This document shows, piece after piece, positions 19,619 to 27,939 of a stretch of 64,000 nucleotides of DNA; position 1 is the stretch's first letter; every line of letters begins with the position of its first letter. Source of the DNA: Irineochytrium annulatum (lineage: Eukaryota > Chytridiomycota > Chytridiomycetes > Chytridiales > Chytridiaceae). The DNA is taken from the NCBI GenBank assembly GCA_027600665.1, contig JADGJL010000010.1, positions 62,001-126,000 of the forward strand, read 5' to 3'. Made by a program: the position numbers and the translations under genes. The notes beneath the pieces are model-generated. The model was given only the letters and a program-made list of their open reading frames with translations. It was not told the DNA's origin and searched no databases.

Positions 19619-19645
19619 GAAGCCGCCGTGATCGCGGCTTTTTTG
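19619..19645 (+). terminator. Rho-independent terminator of the peptide operon
   Basis: AGCCGC and GCGGCT arms around a short loop are followed by TTTTTT. Confidence 0.85.
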
Positions 19646-19772
19646 GTATGTACAGTTAGAAATGTGGACGACTGAATTCAAAAAGTTGAAATCGAACTCT
19701 GTATGATTTATATTTATATTAAATGATATTATCATCTATCAAAAATGATGGATGTGAAAAGGAGGACATGGG

Positions 19773-20135
19773 ATGTCCATTCAAAATGTTCTGGGGAAAA
19801 TTCAAATATCGGATGATGTGATCTCCAAAATTGTCGGCAAGATTGCAAATACGACCAGTGAGATTTCCTCCATGTCGACAGGATTTGTAGAAGGGATCAC
19901 CAAAAAGTGGAGTGGGAAAAGTCTGCAAAATGGCATAGCAATCCGCAATATAGAATCCAGACTGGAGATTAACTTAAAGGTTGTGGTTCGTTATGGAACA
20001 AAAGTACATGAAGTCTGCAGGGAATTGCAAAACAATGTGAGAGTGCATGTAGAACAACTGACTGGTCTAACCATTGAAACTGTGAACGTCATCGTTGAGG
20101 GCATATCCTTCAATCAACCTGATGTGAGGATGTAG
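19773..20135 (+). CDS. Asp23/Gls24 family envelope stress response protein
   Basis: A 120-residue protein that fits the Asp23/Gls24 fold: IQISDDVISKIVGKIANTT at the start, a central GFVEG-type segment, EINLKVVVRYG, and VNVIVEGISF near the end. Family members are small cytoplasmic or membrane-associated proteins raised under alkaline or envelope stress, or linked to fatty acid and cell wall genes. The ATG has an AAAAGGAGGAC site. A 13-base palindrome ATGATATTATCAT lies 38 bp upstream of the start. The gene is followed 32 bp later by a GNAT gene. Confidence 0.85.
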   Translation: MSIQNVLGKIQISDDVISKIVGKIANTTSEISSMSTGFVEGITKKWSGKSLQNGIAIRNIESRLEINLKVVVRYGTKVHEVCRELQNNVRVHVEQLTGLTIETVNVIVEGISFNQPDVRM

Positions 20136-20167
20136 TCCAATTTCAACTACCTGGAGGAGTGACAGCG

Positions 20168-20776
20168 ATGAATAAGATTTCCATAATAAAAGCCAGTCCA
20201 CAGTCCTTGGTCGGCGGGCAACTGAATCAGATGGCACTTGAATATATGGCCTATTCGCTTGCGGGTACCAAAGATACAAGCATTATAGAAAAAACCTTCA
20301 ACAAGTTATGGCGTTCGAAACGAAACCGATTCAGTCACGAATACGCTTATGAAGCCAAAATGCAGAACAAAACGCTGGGCATGATCATGTGTTATCCGAC
20401 CACTCTAATGAACAAACTCGCTTTGCCAACGTTCACCAAATTGTTTGAACTTCGGAACTGGAGCCTGATTAAGTATAATCTTCAGCATTGGAAAGAGTTC
20501 TATTCCATGGTGACATTAAAAGAGGCGAAGAACGACGAATACCACATCGGGACATTGGCTACCTTGCCTGAGAGCAGAGGACTTGGTGTAGGGACACAGC
20601 TCATTCAATTTGCAGAGGAGCAAGCTGTAATACAAGGTTTCTCCAAGTCTTCACTTACAGTCAAAAGAGAAAATCTACTAGCTATTAAACTGTATGAACG
20701 TCTGGGATACCAGAGAGTGGGGGAAATCAACAAACCTTCGCTTTCCCTGTACCGAATGTCCAAAATACTGGTATAG
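20168..20776 (+). CDS. GNAT family N-acetyltransferase
   Basis: A 202-residue acyltransferase. The acetyl-CoA binding motif A is visible as IGTLATLPESRGLGVGTQLI, followed by SSLTVKRENLLAIKLYERLGYQRVG, the typical motif B. ATG 20168 is used because CTGGAGGAG sits 9-10 bp upstream; a GTG at 20159 touches that site. The acceptor is unknown. It lies 32 bp after the Asp23-like gene and probably shares its transcript. Confidence 0.85.
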   Translation: MNKISIIKASPQSLVGGQLNQMALEYMAYSLAGTKDTSIIEKTFNKLWRSKRNRFSHEYAYEAKMQNKTLGMIMCYPTTLMNKLALPTFTKLFELRNWSLIKYNLQHWKEFYSMVTLKEAKNDEYHIGTLATLPESRGLGVGTQLIQFAEEQAVIQGFSKSSLTVKRENLLAIKLYERLGYQRVGEINKPSLSLYRMSKILV

Positions 20777-20858
20777 TGTTTCTCTAATACGAATAGATAA
20801 AGAAATGGCAGATTCATATACTTAAGCACACATTGGAATATTCGATGGTGTGGGATGG

Positions 20859-20884
20859 AGGGACGCTTATTGCGTTCCTTTTGT
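20859..20884 (+). terminator. Probable Rho-independent terminator
   Basis: GGGACGC and GCGTTCC form a 7-bp stem with one G-T pair, followed by TTTT, about 85 bp after the GNAT stop. Confidence 0.6.
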
Positions 20885-21023
20885 AGTTTTAAGATTGTTT
20901 TAACAAAAAAAGATACTTGACTTTCAGTGCTGTTTAAGCAGGTACTTGACAGGGGTGTGGTATAGTATAAAAAGTTCTTTTAATGAAGAAAGACGGAGAA
21001 ATATATAATGCGGGGTGTAACCA

Positions 21024-21629
21024 GTGTATCAATATAAGGACCAGGAATATGAGGCAGTACATTTTGAGGGGCGTGATCTGCGCTATGGAGAACTTATAAG
21101 TTGTGTTTTTAAACAATGTACATTTATGAACGCTTCTATGGAAGAAATCGAAACAAGTAATTGCCGTTTCATTGAGTGTGACTTCAAAGGGGCTTCCATG
21201 AATGGATCAATTCATACAGAATCGGCTTTTGAAAATTGCTTATTTGGTGGTGCGAATCTATTTGCTTCCAAATTCAGTTCTTGCAAGATGACAGGATCGG
21301 ACTTTTCGGGTGCGCAAATGGATGGCATTACACTAAGTCACGGCGATTGGTCTTATACGAATCTGAGACATACCCGATTAGGCAAACAGGACTTGCGAGG
21401 AATTCGTTTCTTTGAAGCTGACTTTACGGACACGGATTTCACCAAAGCGGATTTGAGAGACTGTGATCTTACCAGAGCCGTATTAAGCAGAGCCAAGCTG
21501 CAAGGGGCCGATCTAAGAGGGGCTAATCTGGAAGGTATCGATCTGAAATCACTGGATATCAAAGGGGTACGATTGGATCGTGAACAAGCCGTTCTGTTTG
21601 TGCGCTCGCATGGTGCGAAAGTAGATTGA
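21024..21629 (+). CDS. Pentapeptide repeat protein, Qnr-like
   Basis: A 201-residue protein made almost entirely of A(D/N)LXX-type pentapeptides with frequent Phe/Leu/Cys at the centre, forming a right-handed quadrilateral beta helix. An interrupting segment near residues 95-115 (SHGDWSYTNLRHT) and the ending LDIKGVRLDREQAVLF resemble the loop and C-terminal dimer region of Qnr proteins, which mimic DNA and protect gyrase. It starts with GTG at 21024. A second such protein lies at 57446. Protection from a gyrase poison is inferred, not shown. Confidence 0.8.
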   Translation: MYQYKDQEYEAVHFEGRDLRYGELISCVFKQCTFMNASMEEIETSNCRFIECDFKGASMNGSIHTESAFENCLFGGANLFASKFSSCKMTGSDFSGAQMDGITLSHGDWSYTNLRHTRLGKQDLRGIRFFEADFTDTDFTKADLRDCDLTRAVLSRAKLQGADLRGANLEGIDLKSLDIKGVRLDREQAVLFVRSHGAKVD

Positions 21630-21648
21630 GTTGAACATACGCAGCATG

Positions 21649-21673
21649 AAGCCGCCGTTAAGGCGGCTTTTTG
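21649..21673 (+). terminator. Rho-independent terminator
   Basis: AAGCCGCC and GGCGGCTTTTT arms with a 4-base loop, 20 bp after the pentapeptide gene. Confidence 0.85.
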
Positions 21674-21861
21674 ACTATAAAGCTTTCACATTTAAGAAAA
21701 TAGGAGGGAATAATAGATATAAACAAGAAGTAGTTAACATAAGTTTCAACTAAATGAAGTTTATCATGACCGTCACATTAATTATTATTGTTGCTGTTAT
21801 TGTCTTTGGACTTATAACGAAAGTAAAAGACAGAATCACATGGTTTAGGAGGAATTTTTTT

Positions 21862-22398
21862 TTGAAATTAATTAAAACATATGATGTGGAACTAAGTGAA
21901 GAATGGTCAACTCTTCTTCAGGAATTACTTGTTGCCAGCTTTCCAGAAGTTTATCCGAAAGACAGATTGTTCTTTAAGCAGATACCACAGAGTAGGGTAT
22001 TGGCATTTACCCCAGATAACCAACTCGTTGGGCAAGTGGGACTGGATTACAGGATGATGAATTTAAATGGAACACCGATCAGAGTGATGGGGATCATCGA
22101 TTTGTGTGTTTCTCCAGCTGCTCGCTCTCAAGGAATCGCTTCATTGTTAATTTCCGAAGTGGAGAGGATGGCTAAAGAGCGTGTTGATTTTGTCCTTTTA
22201 TTTGCGGATCATGAGGAATTGTATCGCAAAAATGGATTCAAAACGGTAAGCAACACATGTAAGTGGTTGAAAATTAATCATGAAACCTTAACCACAGTTG
22301 GAGTAGGGACTCAAAAGGTGGAGGGGTTAATGATTAAAGAGGTTGGAAGCCGGCTATGGGAAGAAGGAGAACTAGATTTCTTAGGATACTTATATTAA
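21862..22398 (+). CDS. GNAT family N-acetyltransferase, possible membrane-anchored long form
   Basis: A 178-residue GNAT protein from TTG 21862, which has a perfect AGGAGG 9 bp upstream. Motif A reads DLCVSPAARSQGIASLL; the end carries FLLFADHEELYRKNGF-like motif B. The same frame stays open to ATG 21754 and would add 36 residues including a convincing membrane helix (VTLIIIVAVIVFGLI), but that ATG has no ribosome binding site. A run of nine T lies between the AGGAGG and the TTG, inside the longer frame. The short form is favoured. Substrate unknown; it stands alone. Confidence 0.75.
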   Translation: MKLIKTYDVELSEEWSTLLQELLVASFPEVYPKDRLFFKQIPQSRVLAFTPDNQLVGQVGLDYRMMNLNGTPIRVMGIIDLCVSPAARSQGIASLLISEVERMAKERVDFVLLFADHEELYRKNGFKTVSNTCKWLKINHETLTTVGVGTQKVEGLMIKEVGSRLWEEGELDFLGYLY

Positions 22399-22783
22399 TC
22401 AAGTTGGTTGTGCGATGAGGCTCTATCTGCTTTCTCGCCTTGACCCGTGTTGTTGTTCCATGTTAAGTTTTCTGTATTAAATTTTAAGCTTCGAAAGGGT
22501 GATAAAGGGATGACAGAATTAGAGGTTGTAGATGTTTATGTGGACCTGTCAACGAACTTGAACAATGGCATGGTTCACAATATAGCTAATCAGAATCCGA
22601 CACTTTATCCTCCTATGCATAGATCTACTTGGCGCTGAAGGTTATATCGCCAGGTTTCTTTATCGTATAAGCGAATCTAAATTCTGATTATGTTCAAATA
22701 TTAAAGTGAGGGAATCCATGCCAGGTTCAATGGTGAAATCCCGTCAGTTTACTTTTATATTTCACATAAAAAGGATGATCAGC
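22399..22783 (+). other. Leader region of the ABC-F gene
   Basis: These 385 bases hold no convincing gene. A 42-codon frame (22510-22638, ATG after AAAGGG) could be a leader peptide or remnant. An ATG at 22718 with a GTGAGGG site is in frame with the ABC-F gene and would add 22 residues. GGGA/TCCC and CCAT/ATGG words around this site could fold over the ribosome binding site. ABC-F resistance genes are often controlled by translation of such leaders, so this is a candidate attenuator. Confidence 0.4.
22510..22638 (+). CDS. Possible 42-aa leader peptide or gene remnant
   Basis: ATG 22510 follows AAAGGG at close spacing and the frame runs 42 codons to TGA. The product is acidic at the start and polar, with no recognisable motif. 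It lies 145 bp upstream of the ABC-F start, in the same direction. It could be a regulatory leader frame or the end of a lost gene; coding is uncertain. Confidence 0.25.
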   Translation: MTELEVVDVYVDLSTNLNNGMVHNIANQNPTLYPPMHRSTWR

Positions 22784-24262
22784 ATGTCTTTAATTAACGT
22801 TACCAACCTGACCTTTGCCTATGATGGCAGTTACGATAATATATTTGAAAATGTTAGTTTTCAGTTAGACTCCGATTGGAAATTGGGTTTTACCGGCAGG
22901 AACGGCAGAGGCAAAACGACATTCCTCAATCTGTTGCTCGGTAAATATGAATACAGCGGACATATCTCTGCGAATGTTAGCTTTGAATACTTTCCTTTCC
23001 AGGTAGAGAATAAGGAAGCCATGACAATCGATGTCATCGGCGAGATTCATCCTGAATATCTGCACTGGCAAGTTGTGCGCGAGTTTAACCTGTTGAAGGT
23101 GTCGGAAGATGTATTGTATCGGCCTTTCGACACGTTATCCAATGGAGAACAAACAAAGGTGATGCTGGCTGCCTTGTTTCTGAAGGACAATCGGTTTCTG
23201 CTCATTGATGAACCAACCAATCATCTTGATCTTCATGCGAGACAAATCGTAGGTGATTATCTCCGCAGCAAGAGTGGATTTATTTTGGTGTCTCATGATC
23301 GATCCTTCCTGGATCAAAGTGTAGACCATATCCTTTCCATCAATAAGAGCAACATCGAGATTCAGAAAGGCAATTTCTCCGCTTGGTGGGAAAATAAAAG
23401 AAGGCAAGATCAGTTTGAACTTGCGAGTAATGAGAAATTAATAAAAGATATCAAGCGTTTATCCGATTCTGCCAAACGAACCGGTGGATGGTCGCATGAA
23501 GTCGAGAAGACCAAAAATGGCACAAGAAACTCCGGTTCCAAAGTGGATAAAGGATATATTGGGCACAAGGCTGCCAAAATGATGAAACGTTCCAAAAATA
23601 TCGAACAAAGGCAGCAGTCTGCAATTCAAGATAAGTCTAAACTTCTCAAAAATATCGAGAGTGCAGAACGTCTGCAGATCCATCAGCTGGATTTTCACAA
23701 GAATGAACTTGTCGAATTGGAACATGTGTCGATATCGTACGGGGCCAATACGGTGTGCAAGGATGTCAGTATGACGGTTGAAAAAGGAGATCGTATTGCC
23801 CTTTACGGTAAAAATGGATCTGGCAAATCCAGCATTCTTAAACTGATCTGTGGTGAAGATATTGCTTACACAGGACTTTTGCAAAAGGATTATCAGCTTA
23901 AAATCTCGTATGTGTCGCAGGACACGTCTGATCTCGGAGGGCAATTATCTGAGTACGCGGCGATACAGGGGATAGATGAGAGCCTGTTTAAATCTATACT
24001 TCGAAAGTTGGATTTTTCCAGACTGCAATTGGATAAAGATATCTCAACGTTTAGTGCAGGTCAAAAAAAGAAAGTGCTCATTGCCAAAAGTCTTAGTGAG
24101 AGGGCTCATCTGCACATTTGGGATGAACCACTGAACTTTGTAGATGTCATCTCACGTATGCAGATCGAAGACCTGCTGTTGGAATATACACCGACCCTGC
24201 TTTTTGTAGAGCATGATCGTGAATTTTGTACCAATATTGCAACAAAAATTATTGAACTATGA
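22784..24262 (+). CDS. ABC-F family ATPase, Lsa-type ribosome protection protein
   Basis: A 492-residue soluble protein with two ABC ATPase domains and no membrane segment. Walker A motifs are GRNGRGKTT and GKNGSGKSS; signature motifs are LSNGEQTK and FSAGQKKK; Walker B regions are FLLIDEPTNHLD and LHIWDEPLNFVD. The charged linker between domains (about residues 200-300, rich in Lys/Arg/Gln) is the antibiotic-resistance loop in Lsa/Vga-type proteins, which eject lincosamides, pleuromutilins or streptogramins from the ribosome. ATG 22784 has AAAGGATGATC upstream; an in-frame ATG at 22718 is an alternative. The antibiotic is inferred only from family likeness. Confidence 0.85.
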   Translation: MSLINVTNLTFAYDGSYDNIFENVSFQLDSDWKLGFTGRNGRGKTTFLNLLLGKYEYSGHISANVSFEYFPFQVENKEAMTIDVIGEIHPEYLHWQVVREFNLLKVSEDVLYRPFDTLSNGEQTKVMLAALFLKDNRFLLIDEPTNHLDLHARQIVGDYLRSKSGFILVSHDRSFLDQSVDHILSINKSNIEIQKGNFSAWWENKRRQDQFELASNEKLIKDIKRLSDSAKRTGGWSHEVEKTKNGTRNSGSKVDKGYIGHKAAKMMKRSKNIEQRQQSAIQDKSKLLKNIESAERLQIHQLDFHKNELVELEHVSISYGANTVCKDVSMTVEKGDRIALYGKNGSGKSSILKLICGEDIAYTGLLQKDYQLKISYVSQDTSDLGGQLSEYAAIQGIDESLFKSILRKLDFSRLQLDKDISTFSAGQKKKVLIAKSLSERAHLHIWDEPLNFVDVISRMQIEDLLLEYTPTLLFVEHDREFCTNIATKIIEL

Positions 24263-24302
24263 GCAACAGCAACAGACTGCGTTAAAAGGTAACGATGCTA
24301 AG

Positions 24303-24325
24303 AGCCGCCGAATGGCGGCTTTTAA
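24303..24325 (+). terminator. Rho-independent terminator
   Basis: AGCCGCC and GGCGGCT with a GAAT loop, then TTT, about 40 bp after the ABC-F stop. Confidence 0.75.
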
Positions 24326-24479
24326 GCTTTATATGTACAGCAAGAGTATAGCAGGTAGCGTGTAACGTTCAGACTTCGATATGGTGAGAATGTATGCTAT
24401 AATTTTATAGTCTAATCCAATCATATGATGGATAAATAGATCAATTTTTGAACTATACTCGCTAAGAGGTGTAATACCA

Positions 24480-25046
24480 ATGAAAAAGGAAATGACCACA
24501 ATCAAACAAACCAGGCTCAATTCCATTTTGGACGAGGCCACCAAATTATTGATTGAAAAACCGAATGCTTCCATGAATGAAATTGCCGAATCTGCAAAAA
24601 TCGGGATCGCTACATTACATCGATATGTGGAAAGTCGCGAACAACTCATGGTTCATCTGGGATTACGGGCAATCGAGGTGGTCAGTGAGACCATGCAACA
24701 AATTCAACTGGATGAAGAGCACTGTGAAAAGTACATACCTGAGCTGATCGAGGCGCTGATTCCATTAGGCGACAAAATATATTTTCTGGCTCATGACACG
24801 ACCATTAACTATAATCCAGAGATTGAGGGAGCAGATCTGAAGCTGAGAGAACCGGTACTGTATGCGGTCGGTCTGTTACAACAGAAAGGTTATTTTCGCT
24901 CCGATCTTGATAAAACCTGGATTGTCGATGTGCTGTATTCCATCATGTTCCTGACGTGGCAGCAGGTTGTAAGTGGTCATATCGCAAGAAAAGCAGCTCC
25001 AGCGCTTGTAGTAGACACGTTTTATAATGGGTTTAAGCAGCACTAG
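24480..25046 (+). CDS. TetR/AcrR family transcriptional regulator
   Basis: A 188-residue regulator. The N-terminal helix-turn-helix is seen around SMNEIAESAKIGIATLHRYVESREQL (split here by the usual turn), and the rest is the helical ligand-binding domain. An AAGAGGTG site precedes the ATG. It is monocistronic between terminators. The neighbouring ABC-F gene is on the same strand with a terminator between them, so its target is not obvious. Confidence 0.85.
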   Translation: MKKEMTTIKQTRLNSILDEATKLLIEKPNASMNEIAESAKIGIATLHRYVESREQLMVHLGLRAIEVVSETMQQIQLDEEHCEKYIPELIEALIPLGDKIYFLAHDTTINYNPEIEGADLKLREPVLYAVGLLQQKGYFRSDLDKTWIVDVLYSIMFLTWQQVVSGHIARKAAPALVVDTFYNGFKQH

Positions 25047-25398
25047 GTCAGCGCCAATAGAAGGAAAAACATTAGATTTTAATAGTGAAAACACGCTCAA
25101 AACAGTCAATCGTATCGTTAGATATGCAGACTCCTTGAGGGTGTTTTTTTGCGTTTGCAACAGCTTTCCCAGTGTACAGACATCATGGACTTGATTTTTA
25201 CTAATATTCAAATATTAACAGGGTTCAGAATTTAAGATTTCAAGTTTACAAAAAATGATATAAATTTCTAGTAGATTCAAATCATTACCAAATAAAGACA
25301 AAATATTCAAGCGAGGAGGTCAGGCAGAAACACCTGCAATTGTGCAGTTCGAATCAGCTCAAGTACTCATTCCATCAACCCAAATCAGGAGGGATTCC
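25047..25398 (+). other. Gap between TetR gene and GT2 operon
   Basis: A 352-bp AT-rich gap. ACACGCTCAA and TTGAGGGTGT (about 25090-25143, one mismatch, long loop, then TTTTTTT) probably form the TetR terminator. The remainder has no gene I can support; GAGGAGG at 25314 is followed by a frame opening at GTG 25342 that runs into the glycosyltransferase, an unlikely longer start. Confidence 0.5.
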
Positions 25399-26553
25399 AT
25401 GCTTTACACCATTATTGTGCCAGTCAACCAGGACTATAACATTTTGAACCTGTTCACAGATTCGTTGCTTCGGACGGTAAGCCCATCCACTCAGATTATT
25501 TTCATCAACGACGGTTCGGGCTCAGCAGTCTTTCAACATCTGGATAAACTGAAGCAAGAAGTAAAAGAAGGTGTGACCATCGAGATTCTTCAGCATGATT
25601 TTCCACTCGGTTGCGCCGTGTCGATTAATAGCGCACTGAGTCTTGCCAAGGGAGAGTACATTTTCTTCCTGGATTCTGACACGATTCTAGAGCCGAACTG
25701 GCAACCGATGATGAAAGAGACACTGGACAGCGATATTACGATCGGCATGATTGGAGGCGTTCTGTTGTATCCGCAAACCGGAGGTGTACAGCACTGCGGG
25801 ATTGCTTTTGCAGACACCATCGGTCGTCACCTGTTCCTGAACGCATCCCCTGATGATATCCCAAAAGAAACCTTCTCTGTTCAACTGGTGGTGTTTGCCA
25901 TGTTCGGCATGAAGCGGGAGGTCTACGAGACCATCGGCAACCTCGATGAGAAATTCTTTAACGGGTACGAGGACTTTGATTATCAGATGCGGGCACGAGC
26001 TGCCGGATACGATACAGTCATTAATCCGAATATTCAAGCCTATCACTGGGAACGCAGCAGCGGCATTCACCGGAACTTCAACCGCAAGAACAATCTGGCA
26101 CGCTTCTGGAAAAAGTGGGGCGGTCAAATCGAGGCGGATGTGTGGCCTTTCGTTTTCAGTCATCTGAAAGCGCAGCTAGAGAGTCAAGCTGAATACCAGC
26201 ATCTGCCGATTGTTGGCATTGATCTTGCCGAAGTTCGAAGTGATGCCGATACATTCTGGACCAAACTGGAGGAAGCCGAATTTGCGAATGTAGCCGAGGT
26301 ACGTGACTATTCCAATCGATTCAATTCCAACGGGGCCATCTGGCTGCCACAGGTACTGGGTAAGGAACTGATTCATAGTGAGAATCGGTTACTGTTCTTG
26401 GTGGACAATTTCGCCCGTTTATTAGAGAACCGCTACTGGATAGAGATGAGACATGCTCATCGAGCCAAGGATCTGATCATTGATCTGTATGGCAATGTAA
26501 TTACGATGGATCGCATCTACGATGGATGCTGGCCTGGAACCAAAGTACGGTAA
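25399..26553 (+). CDS. Family 2 glycosyltransferase with extra C-terminal domain
   Basis: A 384-residue protein. A GT-A domain occupies about the first 240 residues: TIIVPVNQDYNILNLF, the GEYIFFLDSDTILEP motif with its DxD, and FNGYEDFDYQMRARAAGY with the acidic ED pair. About 140 further residues have no clear family. ATG 25399 follows AGGAGGG. It is the first gene of an operon with an aminotransferase, a zinc dehydrogenase and a transporter, so it may attach a sugar to a small molecule or surface glycan; the acceptor is unknown. Confidence 0.83.
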   Translation: MLYTIIVPVNQDYNILNLFTDSLLRTVSPSTQIIFINDGSGSAVFQHLDKLKQEVKEGVTIEILQHDFPLGCAVSINSALSLAKGEYIFFLDSDTILEPNWQPMMKETLDSDITIGMIGGVLLYPQTGGVQHCGIAFADTIGRHLFLNASPDDIPKETFSVQLVVFAMFGMKREVYETIGNLDEKFFNGYEDFDYQMRARAAGYDTVINPNIQAYHWERSSGIHRNFNRKNNLARFWKKWGGQIEADVWPFVFSHLKAQLESQAEYQHLPIVGIDLAEVRSDADTFWTKLEEAEFANVAEVRDYSNRFNSNGAIWLPQVLGKELIHSENRLLFLVDNFARLLENRYWIEMRHAHRAKDLIIDLYGNVITMDRIYDGCWPGTKVR

Positions 26554-26590
26554 TTCACGCACAACGAAAATAAACAGGGAGGTACTTAAG

Positions 26591-27898
26591 GTGAAAGAAA
26601 AAGAGAGCACGCTCGATCGTGCCGTAAGATTTACCCGTAATCTGGAGTGGTTGGAGCAAGTCGAAAAGGTAATTCCGAGCGGATGCAGCACTTTAGCCAA
26701 AGCACCTGAACGTTTATTTCCGGGGCATACACCCGTATGCTGTGCAGAGGCCTACAAATCCCGATTTACAGATATCGACGGTAATGAATGGCTGGATTGC
26801 GAAATGGCCATGGGTACGGCGTCTTGGGGCCATGCGAGGCATGAAGTCCAACTAACCGTCATTCACCAGCTGAAAAAAGGGACAAGCTTTTCGGTACCGG
26901 CCGACATCGAGCTTGAATGCGCCGAGTTAATTTTGGAGCGGTTCGAGGGTCGTTATCCGTCGCTGCGCTTCACCAAGAGTGGTGCGGATGCAGTGAGTGG
27001 GGCCGTACGACTTGCTCGTGCCGCAAGTGGTAAGAGCAAGGTTATTGCGACGGCTTATCATGGGTGGCATGATTGGTCCGCATACGGTTATTATGGTGGC
27101 CAGACGAAAGAACGGGGCATCCCAGTAGATATCGAGCGTTCGACAATCTGGGTCAACAAACCTACTGCAGAACGAATTGAGGCCCAGATTACCTCATCTC
27201 CCGAGGATATCGCATGTATTGTTTTATGTCCCAACGAGTGGACAAGGGACGCACTGGAGGAAGTCGTGAACCTATGCCGGTCTCTGGACATCATTATCAT
27301 TTTCGATGAGGTTACTTCCGGTATTCGAATGGGCAAACAGGCTACAGCAGGAGAATATGACATCTGGCCTGATCTGCTCTGTATCTCCAAAGGTATGGCA
27401 AACGGTTTACCGCTCGCAGCGGTTTTGGGGCCTGAGCATTTGATGTCTCTGTCGGGACAAGTCCGATTCAGCAATGCCCATTCCAGCGAAACAACAGCGC
27501 TCGCGGCAGCCATTGCCTGTGAACGATTAATGAAAAATGCGAAAGTATGGCCGACCTGGCGTGATCCGGCAACCCGGATTATGGATCGTCTGGCATCTGA
27601 ACTTGTGTTACTTGGATTAACGGATCAATTGGAAGTGAAGGGGACGTATGCGAGCTTCTGCATTCAATCCCTGGCCGAGAATAACTTTCAAACGGACCCT
27701 TTCCGCGAGTTCATGGTGAAGAGAATGGCTCACTTCGGCATTTTCACCAAAGGTTACTTTATTTTCTCGGATGCCCATACACGGGAAGAATTGCTGTGGG
27801 TTGAGGAAGCACTGTTACAGACCCTGTCAGACTGGAAAGAGATTCAGAAGCAGGAACATCTCCATTCGATGCAATTATCGAAAACGTTTGAAGTCTAA
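26591..27898 (+). CDS. Class III aminotransferase, glutamate-1-semialdehyde aminomutase type
   Basis: A 435-residue PLP enzyme of fold type I. The PLP lysine lies in LCISKGMANGLPLAAVLG, the aspartate that holds the pyridine nitrogen in IIIFDEVTSGIR, and the substrate-side region in RFTKSGADAVSGAVRLARAA. GTG 26591 is chosen because GGGAGG lies 9 bp upstream; a longer frame lacks this. It resembles GSA aminomutases, but there are no heme genes around, and GSA-type enzymes in such operons often aminate sugar or keto intermediates. It probably acts with the dehydrogenase encoded next. Confidence 0.85.
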   Translation: MKEKESTLDRAVRFTRNLEWLEQVEKVIPSGCSTLAKAPERLFPGHTPVCCAEAYKSRFTDIDGNEWLDCEMAMGTASWGHARHEVQLTVIHQLKKGTSFSVPADIELECAELILERFEGRYPSLRFTKSGADAVSGAVRLARAASGKSKVIATAYHGWHDWSAYGYYGGQTKERGIPVDIERSTIWVNKPTAERIEAQITSSPEDIACIVLCPNEWTRDALEEVVNLCRSLDIIIIFDEVTSGIRMGKQATAGEYDIWPDLLCISKGMANGLPLAAVLGPEHLMSLSGQVRFSNAHSSETTALAAAIACERLMKNAKVWPTWRDPATRIMDRLASELVLLGLTDQLEVKGTYASFCIQSLAENNFQTDPFREFMVKRMAHFGIFTKGYFIFSDAHTREELLWVEEALLQTLSDWKEIQKQEHLHSMQLSKTFEV

Positions 27899-27939
27899 TC
27901 CATAAATTAGAAATTACAATCAACTAGGAGGAATATTCA

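Noticed and set aside
19723..19735. Fur/PerR-type box before the Asp23-like gene
   Set aside because: ATGATATTATCAT is palindromic but has 6-1-6 symmetry and lacks the outer bases of the 7-1-7 Fur consensus.
20946..20971. Promoter TTGACA with TATAGT/TATAAA before the pentapeptide gene
   Set aside because: The spacing between the hexamers is only 9 or 14 bp, too short for a sigma-A promoter.
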